Part shown: one piece after another, positions 10,404-19,114 of the stretch
Layout of the letters: each line of letters starts with the position of its first letter
Position numbering within the stretch: position 1 is the first letter of the stretch
DNA from: Aurantiochytrium sp. KH105
Taxonomy: Eukaryota; Sar; Bigyra; Thraustochytrida; Thraustochytriidae
NCBI GenBank assembly: GCA_003116975.1
Contig: BGKB01000116.1
Location: 62,001 to 126,000, forward strand
Length of the DNA stretch: 64,000 nt
Reading direction: 5' to 3'
Translations under genes and position numbers: made by a program
The notes under the pieces: generated by a model
What the model was told of the DNA's origin: nothing
Seen by the model: the letters and a program-made list of their open reading frames with translations, nothing else
Databases searched by the model: none

Positions 10404-11747
10404 ATGCTGCTGCTTGGGACGCGTGCGGAGCGAATGAGCAAGAAGCGCAACACATGGGCGCGTAGTGCAAGGATGGCGGGCCCGATGGGCCTCGTGCTAC
10501 TCGCGCTGGTTCTTGCGAGCGCTCTAACGCAAACTTTTGCGGAGAGCTCCGCGTTCGATGCGCAGTTTAGCCCTGGCGACGACCTCGCGGATGAGGTCGA
10601 GAAAGAAATTCGCAGGTTCGCACGTGAAGCTGCCGAGCGCGCAGACACTGAAGCGCGCGAGAAGCCCATCTTCAAAGATCGATCGACGCCGCCGTTATGG
10701 CAGGCCAACAGCACCGTGAGCACCTTTGCCGAGATGCAGGACGCCCCTACCAAGCTTGCCGTGGAGGCCAAATCCGGACGCGTCTTTTTTGCTCCTCATG
10801 CCTTTTCGGCACCTGATCGCGAGCAGGGGCAGGGATTCCTCAGCGAATGGGTAGAGTCCAAACAACAGGCAATCGCTTTCCCGTCCGAGGAGTTTCAGGA
10901 TGAGATTCGCCAGGGCATCGCAGCACTTGCCATGGACAACATTCGTGGATGGCTTCTCGTTCTCGACGCTAACCCGTACATTTATGCGGGGCCATCCGTT
11001 CTCTTTGTCGTAGAAGTTGCCTCTGGAAACGTATTACATCGCTTCGAGCTTGATGAACAGCTCGTAGGGGAGATCACACCAACGAACATGGTTATCTGTC
11101 CTCGTTCCCAATTTGTCTTTATTGCAAACAACGGAGCGCATAGCGGCGTCCCGAGTCTCCTCGTGATTGATATTCACGTGTGGAAGGTTCGAAAACTTCT
11201 CGAGGACCACGAGGCCGTGCAACAGCGAGATGTTCTGCCCATTCTTAACAACAGGGAGCCGATCGAATACCCTTGGCGCTTCGGTTTGACATCACTCGCA
11301 ATCGATGCGCGTAACAAACGTCTGATTCTGGGATCAATGTTTGGCGATCTGCTCTACAGCATCCCTCTGCGCACCCTTCAGGCTGCGACTCGCTCGCTGC
11401 CCGAAGACGGGCTCTGGGCACAGGTGCAGATTCTTGGACCCAAGACGGTTTCGGACGCGATCGATGTGGATCCTGCCACGGGTAATATTTATGTGACGGA
11501 CTTTGAGCATTCGGCGTTGTCGCTCATCGAGCCTGCCCAGGGCTGGTCTGTGATGACCCTTGTCCAAAGCGAAGATCTTCTTCGGTGGCCATCAGACCTC
11601 GTCATTGTCAATGGACATGCCTACGTTGCATGCTCCGCGCTCGACAAGATCATGGAAGGGGACCACAAGATACGCGCAGGGCCGTTTCATATTCTGCGAA
11701 TGCCTCTGTATAAGGAGGCTCCAGTGCCTGTTCATGATGAGCTGTAA
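10404..11747 (+). CDS. Secreted beta-propeller protein, major-royal-jelly/yellow-like
   Basis: About 447 residues. After a short charged leader there is a strong hydrophobic signal sequence (GPMGLVLLALVLASALTQTFA), so the protein enters the secretory pathway. The rest has no membrane span and shows repeating strand-rich blocks such as GWLLVLDANPYIYAG, SLLVIDIHVWKVRKLL, LTSLAIDARNKRLILGSM and DAIDVDPATGNIYVTDFEH. This pattern resembles the six-bladed propeller of the major royal jelly protein/yellow family. Alternative in-frame ATGs at 10434 and 10473 would also keep the signal peptide; the 10473 start would place it right at the N-terminus. The family assignment is from pattern only; an SMP-30/gluconolactonase-like propeller is the main alternative. 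Confidence 0.65.
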   Translation: MLLLGTRAERMSKKRNTWARSARMAGPMGLVLLALVLASALTQTFAESSAFDAQFSPGDDLADEVEKEIRRFAREAAERADTEAREKPIFKDRSTPPLWQANSTVSTFAEMQDAPTKLAVEAKSGRVFFAPHAFSAPDREQGQGFLSEWVESKQQAIAFPSEEFQDEIRQGIAALAMDNIRGWLLVLDANPYIYAGPSVLFVVEVASGNVLHRFELDEQLVGEITPTNMVICPRSQFVFIANNGAHSGVPSLLVIDIHVWKVRKLLEDHEAVQQRDVLPILNNREPIEYPWRFGLTSLAIDARNKRLILGSMFGDLLYSIPLRTLQAATRSLPEDGLWAQVQILGPKTVSDAIDVDPATGNIYVTDFEHSALSLIEPAQGWSVMTLVQSEDLLRWPSDLVIVNGHAYVACSALDKIMEGDHKIRAGPFHILRMPLYKEAPVPVHDEL

Positions 11748-11834
11748 TGCAAAGGCGTCTTGGCAACGGACGACGACAGAGAAGCATTTTCTTTTTTGAG
11801 AAAGAATGCGTAAAAGCGAAGGAAAAAATAAGAA

Positions 11835-11840
11835 AATAAA
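11835..11840 (+). terminator. Possible polyadenylation signal of the propeller gene
   Basis: AATAAA in an A-rich stretch 88 bases after the propeller stop, between convergent genes. Confidence 0.3.
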
Positions 11841-11932
11841 CGTTGAAAAAAGACATGCAAAGCAGAGTACAGCAAAGTAAAGCTTTGAGCAGCTTTGCAT
11901 GAGCAGCGCGCAAAGGGAAAAGCAAAGCATCT

Positions 11933-12823
11933 CTACAGATTTGAAGCGACGCGCCAGTGCTCGGGCTGGGTTCCGCTCACCTGACGCGACTTGAACTTCC
12001 ACAGATTACGGACGAATGTTTCCTTGTACTCGTCCTCCAGATTGTCGTGACCGGCAAAAACTTCCTCCATGAGCTCGTCCGGAATGGAATGGAAACTGCA
12101 GTCGCTGCTGGCGTAGTGGCATGAGATCGCCTTGCGGAAGCCCTGCGTCGCGTTTCGCCCGCTGCCGTGAATGAGCAGAGGATGAAAAAAAACGCAATCG
12201 CCCTTCTCCATCTCCAGGAAGACGCGTTTATCCATGTCGATTTCATCCTTGACGCCGTGATATAGTTTGTTGACGCCACCCTCCCATTCAGGGTTTCCAT
12301 GCGTCAAAAGCGAACCCTTGTGCGATCCAGGAATGACGGCCAGGCAGCCATTGTCGCGATGAATGTGCTCCATCGCTACCCACGTGGCGATGATCTTATT
12401 CGCTGGGCGAAGCGGAAAGTAGTACAAGTCCTGGTGCATGGGGTGCCGCGAAGTGCCAGAGCCAAGATCAGGCGGCTTGTTGATGAGCATTGTATGAATC
12501 GAGCGGACATTGTCGCCTGTGAATTTCTTCACATAGTCGAGCATTCTCTCATTTTTACAGAACTCGAATAGGACTGGTTCGTCCTGAAAGTCCTGGATCT
12601 TGGTCACGTCCTTTGTAGACTTGATCGTGCCCTTGCGTCGCGCCAGCTCAATGTCCTTCATGACCAGCATCGAGCTCGGGCGTTCTGCCTTGCCATTGCA
12701 CAGATCCTCGAACCTCTCGAGAAAGACGTTCAACTCTTCGTTGCTGAAAAGCTTGCGCACCACGAAGAAGCCGTCCTCCTCATACTTTCTTCGCAGCTCC
12801 GCCAAGGTCGCCTCGGTGGCCAT
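11933..12823 (-). CDS. Phytanoyl-CoA dioxygenase family protein, copy 1
   Basis: A 296-residue Fe(II)/2-oxoglutarate oxygenase of the PhyH family, whose best-known member alpha-hydroxylates phytanoyl-CoA in peroxisomes. The N-terminal helix and YEEDGFFVVRKL strand are typical. The iron triad is visible as H-x-D in HPMHQDLYYF and the distal histidine in LLIHGSGRN, with the nearby arginine of GFRKAIS for 2-oxoglutarate. NGCLAVIPGSHK is another family phrase. The C-terminus is SNL, at best a weak peroxisomal PTS1 variant. The start ATG is the only sensible one and the length is normal. It is the left member of a tandem pair with the next gene, sharing the blocks INKPPDLGSGTSRHPMHQDL and WVAMEHIHRDNGCLAVIPGS. 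Confidence 0.88.
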   Translation of the reverse strand: MATEATLAELRRKYEEDGFFVVRKLFSNEELNVFLERFEDLCNGKAERPSSMLVMKDIELARRKGTIKSTKDVTKIQDFQDEPVLFEFCKNERMLDYVKKFTGDNVRSIHTMLINKPPDLGSGTSRHPMHQDLYYFPLRPANKIIATWVAMEHIHRDNGCLAVIPGSHKGSLLTHGNPEWEGGVNKLYHGVKDEIDMDKRVFLEMEKGDCVFFHPLLIHGSGRNATQGFRKAISCHYASSDCSFHSIPDELMEEVFAGHDNLEDEYKETFVRNLWKFKSRQVSGTQPEHWRVASNL

Positions 12824-12912
12824 ATTTGTCTGTCCCCTTGGCAGATTACTGACTTGTCACCAGCCTGGCAGGGGACAATGGCGCCGCCTGTGCCCCCTTG
12901 CGAGTGCTGAGC

Positions 12913-12937
12913 CAGGCAGGCAGGCAGGCAGGCAGGC
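12913..12937. repeat. (GGCA)n microsatellite
   Basis: Tandem CAGG/GGCA units about 90-115 bases upstream of the first PhyH ATG. Confidence 0.9.
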
Positions 12938-13176
12938 GGGAGTCTGCTGCGCGTGCGCGGACTGTTAGGCGTCTGCACAGAGCGGCCTCAGCCAGCTGGC
13001 GAGCTCCACGCAAGTCCGACTTCTCTCGAGCGAGCGAGTGAGTGGGTGAGTGGGCGCGGTTTTCGCGACGCGTGTCGCAAACTTGGACCGCAAGTCAAGA
13101 CAAGATAAGACAAGCAAGCAAGTAAAAAAAAAGTGCTGCTAGATGCACGTGGCATAAAATGAGATAAGATGAGGCG

Positions 13177-13187
13177 CTATTTATACC
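13177..13187 (-). promoter_or_regulatory. Candidate TATA element, GGTATAAATAG
   Basis: On the minus strand the sequence reads GGTATAAATAG, about 355 bases upstream of the PhyH copy 1 ATG, in non-coding DNA. Similar GGTATAAA words occur elsewhere in the window. The function is inferred. Confidence 0.35.
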
Positions 13188-13259
13188 ACAGAGAGCTGCA
13201 TTTCGGGACGCAACGCCTCTCCTCGCTACGCTGCGAGACGATGCCCGTCAGAGCCCGGT

Positions 13260-13298
13260 TTGCGTTGCGTTGCGTTGCGTTGCGTTGCGTTGCGTTGC
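13260..13298. repeat. (TGCGT)n microsatellite
   Basis: Seven to eight tandem TGCGT units between the two PhyH genes. Confidence 0.9.
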
Positions 13299-13396
13299 TT
13301 CGCGCCGCAATCAGAGAGTACCCCAGTCAGGAAGCAGGCCAGTCAGCTAGCCAAAGGTGGAGAGGATTAATGAAGAAACGGGGGATGAAGCAACAA

Positions 13397-14296
13397 TCAC
13401 AGGCTCGACTGGACATTCCAGTGCGGCAGCTGCTCGCCACGGACCTGTCGCGAGCGAAGAGCGAAGCTCTCGCGCACAAGCTGCTCCTGCATTTCACGAG
13501 GGATCTCGTCTTGGCCCGCGAAAAAGTCGTCCATGAGCTCTTGCGGAACGTGGTCAAACTCGCACTCGGCGCTAGCGTAATGCGCTGAGATAGCCTTGCG
13601 GAAGCCCTTAGTCGAGTTACGGCCGCTGCCGTGAATGAGCAGAGGGTGAAAGAAGACGCAGTCGCCCGCCTCCATCTCCAGGTAGACGCGCTTCTCCATG
13701 TCGATATCGCCCTTGACGCCGTGGTACAGCTTGTTGACGCCGCCCTCCCAATCGGGGTTGCCATGCGTCAGGAGCGGGCCCTTGTGCGATCCCGGGATGA
13801 CGGCCAGGCAGCCATTGTCGCGATGAATGTGCTCCATTGCCACCCACGTGGCGATGATCTTATCCGCTGGCCGGATCGGAAAGTAGTGCAGGTCCTGGTG
13901 CATGGGGTGCCGCGAGGTGCCGGAGCCAAGATCAGGTGGCTTGTTGATGAGCATGTTGTGGATCGTTCGCACCGTCGAGCTGCCCACCATGGCCTCCACG
14001 TAGTCGAGCATCTTGTCGTGCTTACAGAACTCGAACATGACCGGGTCGTCCTGGAAGTCCTGAATCTTGGTCACATCCTTGCTGGACTTAATCGTGCCCT
14101 TGCGGCGCGCAATTTCAATGTCCTTCATCACCGTCATGCCCTGGGCGCGCTCGACCTTGCCGGCGCAGATATCTTCGAAGCGGTCGAGCCAAACCTGGAG
14201 CTCCTCCGGCTTGAGCAGCTTCTTCACCACGAAGAACCCGTCGCGCTCATACTGCTCCCGGAGCTTGGCCACCTCCGCCTCGTCGAGCTTGGGCAT
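13397..14296 (-). CDS. Phytanoyl-CoA dioxygenase family protein, copy 2
   Basis: A 299-residue tandem paralogue of the preceding gene with the same PhyH architecture: YERDGFFVVKKL, the iron ligands in HPMHQDLHYF and LLIHGSGRN, and the PGSHKGPLLTHGNPDWEGG block. The two copies differ mainly in the first 40 and last 60 residues, where the C-terminus here is SSL instead of SNL, so they may differ in localisation or substrate end. The frame extends upstream to 14566 without an earlier convincing start; the ATG at 14296 aligns with the start of copy 1. Both copies are on the minus strand, like the two large kinase-hydratase fusions to the right. Confidence 0.87.
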   Translation of the reverse strand: MPKLDEAEVAKLREQYERDGFFVVKKLLKPEELQVWLDRFEDICAGKVERAQGMTVMKDIEIARRKGTIKSSKDVTKIQDFQDDPVMFEFCKHDKMLDYVEAMVGSSTVRTIHNMLINKPPDLGSGTSRHPMHQDLHYFPIRPADKIIATWVAMEHIHRDNGCLAVIPGSHKGPLLTHGNPDWEGGVNKLYHGVKGDIDMEKRVYLEMEAGDCVFFHPLLIHGSGRNSTKGFRKAISAHYASAECEFDHVPQELMDDFFAGQDEIPREMQEQLVRESFALRSRQVRGEQLPHWNVQSSL

Positions 14297-14505
14297 CCTT
14301 GCTCCTCTCTCTCCAATCCTGGAACAGCTCTTCTTCGCCAACAAATTATCTCTCTCTTGCAAGCTTTGCCTCGCGATTCGTCGACCGGGCGACTGCGTTT
14401 GGGGACTGCCTTCGCGCCTGCTTCCTGCTGCTCCTGCACGAGCTCCAGCGTCAGCCCTGCTCTGCGCCTTGCGCCTTGCCCTAGCTCGCGAGCCGCCTCT
14501 TCCGT

Positions 14506-14530
14506 GCTGGCTGGCTGGCTGGCTGGCTGG
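14506..14530. repeat. (CTGG)n microsatellite
   Basis: Six tandem CTGG units upstream of PhyH copy 2. Confidence 0.9.
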
Positions 14531-15394
14531 CCGGCGCTGCCTCCTCGCATGCATGTCCGTCCGCACACTGGCGCATCCGCCGCGGCCAAGTCGACCTCTC
14601 GCCGCGCAAGTGCGGAATGCCGCTTGCGCGCCGCAAAGGCCCCGCCCAGCTGGCGCCGCGCGACGGTCCAGACCGCGCCCTGTCCGTCACCGCGCCGTCC
14701 CGGGGCCGCCGCGCCTCGCCGGGCCTGCTTTCCGTCGAGTCTGCCGCGGCTTTTGGGACGGGGACGGGGCGAGGCGCACACTCCGGGCCCGCAGTTCGAG
14801 GAAGACTGCGGGCGCGCTGTGGGCGGCGCCTGCAGCTGCTGCTGCGCTGCCGGAGGAAGTGAGACTCGAAGCAGCAAAGTCGGAACGCGAGAACAGCCGC
14901 AGCGCAGCCAGCTGATCTTATCCTGCCTCAGGCTGAGATAGATCATGATGGCAGACGCGAGACCGCCCGTTCATTGCGCGGTCCGAGCGGAGGGGAACAG
15001 AGCCACGTCGGCCGGCGACATCGCCACGGCGATTGGCGGCCACGGCTGCGGAGCCGGCCGCGCGCGAGGAGAGCAGAAGTGAAGAGTGCGAGAAGGCGCG
15101 GTGGCGGACGCGAGTGTGTCGAGCAAGGGGGAGGTAAGCTGGCCCTAGGGCGGGGCTAGGGAGGGAGGGGGTCGACCAGGCGGCTGGAGATCGGCGCCGC
15201 GTTCCAATCTCGTTCTGTTTAGCCGAATCCGAGGGTCCCGAGTGCTGTGGAGAAGGGGGGGGGGACGGGAACAGGAGGGGGGTTATGCACGACGCAGACG
15301 AGGACTCCAAGCGCGAGAAGGACCGCGAGCACGGAGCGAGGGCAATGAGGGGATGGATGGGAGCGATGAGTGGATGGATGAATGTATTCATTGG

Positions 15395-15451
<57 letters not shown>
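15395..15451. repeat. (TTGA)n microsatellite
   Basis: About fourteen tandem TTGA units in the 3' flank of the first kinase-hydratase fusion. Confidence 0.95.
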
Positions 15452-15452
<1 letters not shown>

Positions 15453-15523
15453 AATTTGATTTGTCGATGGGCGACGCACGCCAAGCCGCACAAGCAGAAT
15501 GAGGCGATGAAACGCAACGCACG

Positions 15524-18500
15524 CTACACGTCAAGCACCGAGACGAAGCCAGAAGGTTTGTGCAGGCCCAACACGTACTGCTCGGCGCCAGAGATGCCGT
15601 GGACCACGGCCAATGGAGCGTCCTTGGGGCCCGCGTCGCGAGCATACAGCTCGCAACGCACAAGGCAAACCTCCTGCACGTGCAAGTGCAGATTGTGGTT
15701 GCGATCAGCGAGCTCGGTAAGAATGCTGTCGCTCTGTACAACCAGCTCCGGACCAAGACGAGCTCCGTGAGACATGCTGTCGTGGCCATAGCCAACCCCG
15801 CTCATGAAAAACGGCTGCACCGGCTCAAAGGTCAGCGTGACGCGGCGACCGTCCTGCAAGACCATAATGATGGTACACGTGCGGAAATGACGCGCCCCAC
15901 TCGTCTGGTACTCGAGCGAATGGCCCGCTGCCTCAACCTTGCCATAAGGCGCGTGCTCTGGGCCAAAGGGATCGCCAAAAACGTGAGCGGCGCCATTCTC
16001 CACAGACCCGTCATCACGCTGCTGCGAATGGTATGTAAAGCCGCCATTAGGGACATTGATGGGGGTCCAAAACCAGTAAAATTGCGGAGCCTTGTGCGCG
16101 ATCGGCTGAAGGGCCAAATTCAAGGCATGGCGGACCACAAGGCTGCTCAAGAGCGCGCTGCGCGCTGCGTTCAGAGTCGCCCCCCGGTCCGCGTCAAGAT
16201 GTGGGCGGCGGCCCCACGATCGATCGCGCGAGCCCCACCAGTTGCGGACAGGCAGCGTGCGCGATCCATTGAGTTTGATGCTGCCCTCCCACGCCACAAG
16301 TTGAGTGAATCGTTCATAGTTGAACTCGCCAATGCCCTGGACCCCGCTATCATACGGAGGCTCCATCGTTGGCTCAAAGCGGGCGCGCATCGTCAGCGAA
16401 ACCTCCATCTTGCCCGGGACGATTACCTCCAACTTGGCTTCCTCCAAAGGCTTTACAATGGAAATGCGAATCGGCCCCACAGCACTGTCCACCGTCATTC
16501 GGCCCTTGTGCATCCCCAACAACTCTTCGCGCGGCCACGTATCTGCGCCCAAGTGCCGCGACACACGCAGATTGTGCTGTTTGCCATCCAAGACGACCGA
16601 AACGGCGGCGTCCATCGCGCCGCGACCAGGATAAAAGCCCAAGGCAACGGCAAAAAAGACCTTGCCGTCCGGACTGTACCCGTTGAGGAACCAGCGATCG
16701 TACGCGTCCCGACGGCCAGCACCTGGGGCAATTTCGTTGCCAGGCTTCAGCGTCAGGAACATCGATGGCGAAATGTGGCAAAGCGGCTCGTCTTGCGGCG
16801 TCGCCGAACGAATCACCACAGGCGCATCCCCAGGACGGTCTCCAGGCATCGAAATGCCGTCACGATCGCGCGCGAGCATCTTGTCCTCCACATGCCGGTA
16901 GGTCGTCAGCGCGCCGCTCATGACTCTCGGCTTCGTGCTGCGGGAGAGAACATCCGACAAAACTTCGGCAGCGTGCGTGCGCTCCAAAGCGTCGATGACC
17001 CGTCGCAGCATGGGGTCGTTCCCGTCGCGCGTCATCTCCAGGCCCGTCAAGGCCACCAAGAAGAGACAGAGTCGGTAGTCGCGCCAGCAGTCGTCCGCCG
17101 AGTATGCTTCGAGCGTCTTTTGCCCGTCTTGACCAAGAGCCTTGGCGAGAGCCTTGTGGTACTCTGCCACGAGCATGCGGTCGCACGTGTCGCCCGACTT
17201 CGGCTCTGAAGCCACATCAAGGTTGAGTCCGATGAAGCTAGCGAGATCGAATGCGCCCTTGCCTTTGGAGCTTGCCTGCCAATTGACGCTGAGCCAGCGG
17301 ACCTTGAGGCGATCCAGGACATCGTCGAATTTGCGACCTGCATGGCAAGGACGGTCTGCCTTGGCGCCTTGTACCGCGCCAGGGAAGAGCAAGTTCTCCG
17401 CCTGGCAGTTGGCGTGAATCAGCGTCATGGGTCCCTTGCAGAGCTCCTTTTGAATCACGGGCCAGTGATCCACAAAGCTGCGAAGCGCACGCTGCAACGG
17501 TGCGCTCACCGAAGCGGCAATCTGTGCGTTCTCCATGATTTGCGACAGCGTGCTCCGCATCGAGTACGTGGCGTGCAGAGGGTGGACAAAAGAGCCTTGC
17601 TCAAAGGAAGCATGCCAGCCGAGCGCAAGATCGCGATCCAGTTCGTCCATGCTGCTTCGCCAGTGCACAGCATGAAAGCGCGCGTACCGTGTCGCAAAGC
17701 TGCATGCCTGCTGCCACGAGGCACCTTGGGACGTAGAAAGGCTCTGTAGCGAGCTTGTGTCTTCAAAGAGAAGGCAAAACTCAGACGAGAGCTCGTTGAA
17801 ATGTGCCGCAAACGTTCGGGGCGTCTCCACTGAGGGAAGTGGGCCGGCCCCGGAAGTCGCTCGGGGCGCGACTTTGGTGTAAAAGTAGATCTCGCGTTGC
17901 GCTGCGCTTTGGAGCCGCAAACGTAGCTTAGTAGGAAGATGTTCCACGGGTAACTTCATTTCAAACTTTTCCGGCAACGGGCTGCCCTCGGCGTCCGCGG
18001 CGGAATCGGCATATCGGACGGTGAGACGAAGCCTTTCGCACTCTTTTGAGAGAAAGCTCGCGTCGCGAGACGTTGCTTCGGGAGCTCGCCGCGCATCTCC
18101 GTCCTGAGTTGCGCTTGCATCCGCGCCGCTGGCGCCTGCCTCGTTCGAACTCACCTCGCATCGGACCACGGAATGGCCGAGTGTCTTGCTCAGCCATTGC
18201 GCGTTGACTTCAGATGCTTTTGTAGGGTATGCGCGTGACGGGAGAGCGAACGTGCCTTGAAGGCGGATCTTGCGCGCCGCTTCCACGTACAGAGTACGTG
18301 CAGTCATCCAAAATGAGCGCCAGACCTTGCCAAGAACGCTCCGTGGGTAGGTAAGTCCCCAGACCAAAAGCTGCAGGTGACCCAGGAAGAGAGCCACCAG
18401 GTGAAGACCGGTTCGCTGGCGCCAGCGGCGAGCGAGGCGCAAAAGAAGTCTCTGCAAGGTTGATGTCACAGCCCAAACGGTCGTGGCGAGACCACCTTCG

Positions 18501-19114
18501 CCCGGATGCTCTCGTACGACTTGCTGCTGTGCCATGTAAATGTGACCAGCGAGTCTCCCGCTCATGGTCAGAGCAAGAACGCGGGCACCCATTTTCCAGG
18601 CGGCCAGAGCAAGCAAGGCATCGGTGGCCTGAAGAGCGTGCAGAGCAATTTGCCAGTGCTCTGGGGCCTGTGGGGTCGGGTCATCGAGCCAAAAGAGGTT
18701 GCCCGAGGAACCCTGCGGGCGCCGCGCTGTCTTGGCGAGCTCTGCAAGTTTACCCATGGCCGCGAGCTTGGCCCGCGCAGCGTGCATCAATTCATTTGCA
18801 TGGGCCGTCACGTACGGTACCTGGGCCTTGATTTTCGCAAGCAGTTCCGTCGCTTCCCGCTGCCACGCTGCCACATCCGACGCTCGCTTGCCCTCGTTCG
18901 CCGGCGCGTGATCTCCCGCCGCCGTCGGCGGCCGCCTCTGCTGCTGCTCTTGCTGCTGCGCCTCCTGCTGCAGCCCCGCCGCCGGCCGCGCCGCGCCGCG
19001 CGCAGCTTCGCCCAGGTTCGCGTTCGCGGTCGCCAGCCCGGGTCTGCGCCGCGGGTCCGCGCGCTCCTCGTCGTACCCGCGCACGACCTCGAAGTCCGTC
19101 TCCTCGTCGCTCAT
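15524..19114 (-). CDS. Kinase-hydratase fusion protein A, kinase domain lacking its catalytic aspartates
   Basis: A 1,196-residue multidomain protein. Residues 1-350 include an acidic start (SDEETDFEVV), a glutamine-rich patch and amphipathic segments that could associate with membranes. Residues about 380-760 look like an aminoglycoside-phosphotransferase/EcKL/CHK-type small-molecule kinase. The Brenner motif reads LIHANCQAEN and the metal-binding motif reads SVNWQ, so both catalytic aspartates are asparagine (residues 569 and 611). Residues about 780-1196 match a hydratase/AttH-CrtC-like region known to me from actinobacterial and sphingomonad proteins of unknown function: YDRWFLNGYSPDGKVFF, WWGSRDRSWGRRP, FYWFWTPINVPNGG. 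The ATG at 19114 gives an N-terminus paralleling fusion B; upstream only TTG is available. It probably acts on a lipophilic alcohol or acyl compound. Confidence 0.78.
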   Translation of the reverse strand: MSDEETDFEVVRGYDEERADPRRRPGLATANANLGEAARGAARPAAGLQQEAQQQEQQQRRPPTAAGDHAPANEGKRASDVAAWQREATELLAKIKAQVPYVTAHANELMHAARAKLAAMGKLAELAKTARRPQGSSGNLFWLDDPTPQAPEHWQIALHALQATDALLALAAWKMGARVLALTMSGRLAGHIYMAQQQVVREHPGEGGLATTVWAVTSTLQRLLLRLARRWRQRTGLHLVALFLGHLQLLVWGLTYPRSVLGKVWRSFWMTARTLYVEAARKIRLQGTFALPSRAYPTKASEVNAQWLSKTLGHSVVRCEVSSNEAGASGADASATQDGDARRAPEATSRDASFLSKECERLRLTVRYADSAADAEGSPLPEKFEMKLPVEHLPTKLRLRLQSAAQREIYFYTKVAPRATSGAGPLPSVETPRTFAAHFNELSSEFCLLFEDTSSLQSLSTSQGASWQQACSFATRYARFHAVHWRSSMDELDRDLALGWHASFEQGSFVHPLHATYSMRSTLSQIMENAQIAASVSAPLQRALRSFVDHWPVIQKELCKGPMTLIHANCQAENLLFPGAVQGAKADRPCHAGRKFDDVLDRLKVRWLSVNWQASSKGKGAFDLASFIGLNLDVASEPKSGDTCDRMLVAEYHKALAKALGQDGQKTLEAYSADDCWRDYRLCLFLVALTGLEMTRDGNDPMLRRVIDALERTHAAEVLSDVLSRSTKPRVMSGALTTYRHVEDKMLARDRDGISMPGDRPGDAPVVIRSATPQDEPLCHISPSMFLTLKPGNEIAPGAGRRDAYDRWFLNGYSPDGKVFFAVALGFYPGRGAMDAAVSVVLDGKQHNLRVSRHLGADTWPREELLGMHKGRMTVDSAVGPIRISIVKPLEEAKLEVIVPGKMEVSLTMRARFEPTMEPPYDSGVQGIGEFNYERFTQLVAWEGSIKLNGSRTLPVRNWWGSRDRSWGRRPHLDADRGATLNAARSALLSSLVVRHALNLALQPIAHKAPQFYWFWTPINVPNGGFTYHSQQRDDGSVENGAAHVFGDPFGPEHAPYGKVEAAGHSLEYQTSGARHFRTCTIIMVLQDGRRVTLTFEPVQPFFMSGVGYGHDSMSHGARLGPELVVQSDSILTELADRNHNLHLHVQEVCLVRCELYARDAGPKDAPLAVVHGISGAEQYVLGLHKPSGFVSVLDV

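Larger units (their letters stand above)
12824..13396. other. Promoter region between the tandem PhyH genes
   Basis: About 570 bases with a GGCA run (12913-12937), a TGCGT run (13260-13298) and a TATA-like element facing the upstream copy (13177-13187). No additional ORF of interest was seen. Confidence 0.5.
14297..15523. other. Intergenic stretch between PhyH copy 2 and the first kinase-hydratase fusion
   Basis: About 1.2 kb, very GC-rich on the left, with a CTGG run (14506-14530) and a long TTGA run (15395-15451) near the 3' end of the next gene. Open frames across it are low-complexity and overlapping. Confidence 0.5.

Noticed and set aside
11931-12832. Peroxisomal PTS1 signals on the PhyH proteins
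   Set aside because: The C-termini SNL and SSL are too weak as PTS1 variants to assert peroxisomal import.
12911-13300. Possible CRISPR-like or satellite array between the PhyH genes
   Set aside because: Only simple tandem microsatellites without spaced unique segments.
13631-14941. 436-codon plus-strand frame opposite PhyH copy 2
   Set aside because: Antisense shadow of a clear PhyH gene caused by high GC; composition is leucine/arginine/alanine-skewed and has no domain.
15560-17209. 549-codon plus-strand frame opposite fusion A
   Set aside because: Antisense to a well-supported coding region; no family features of its own.
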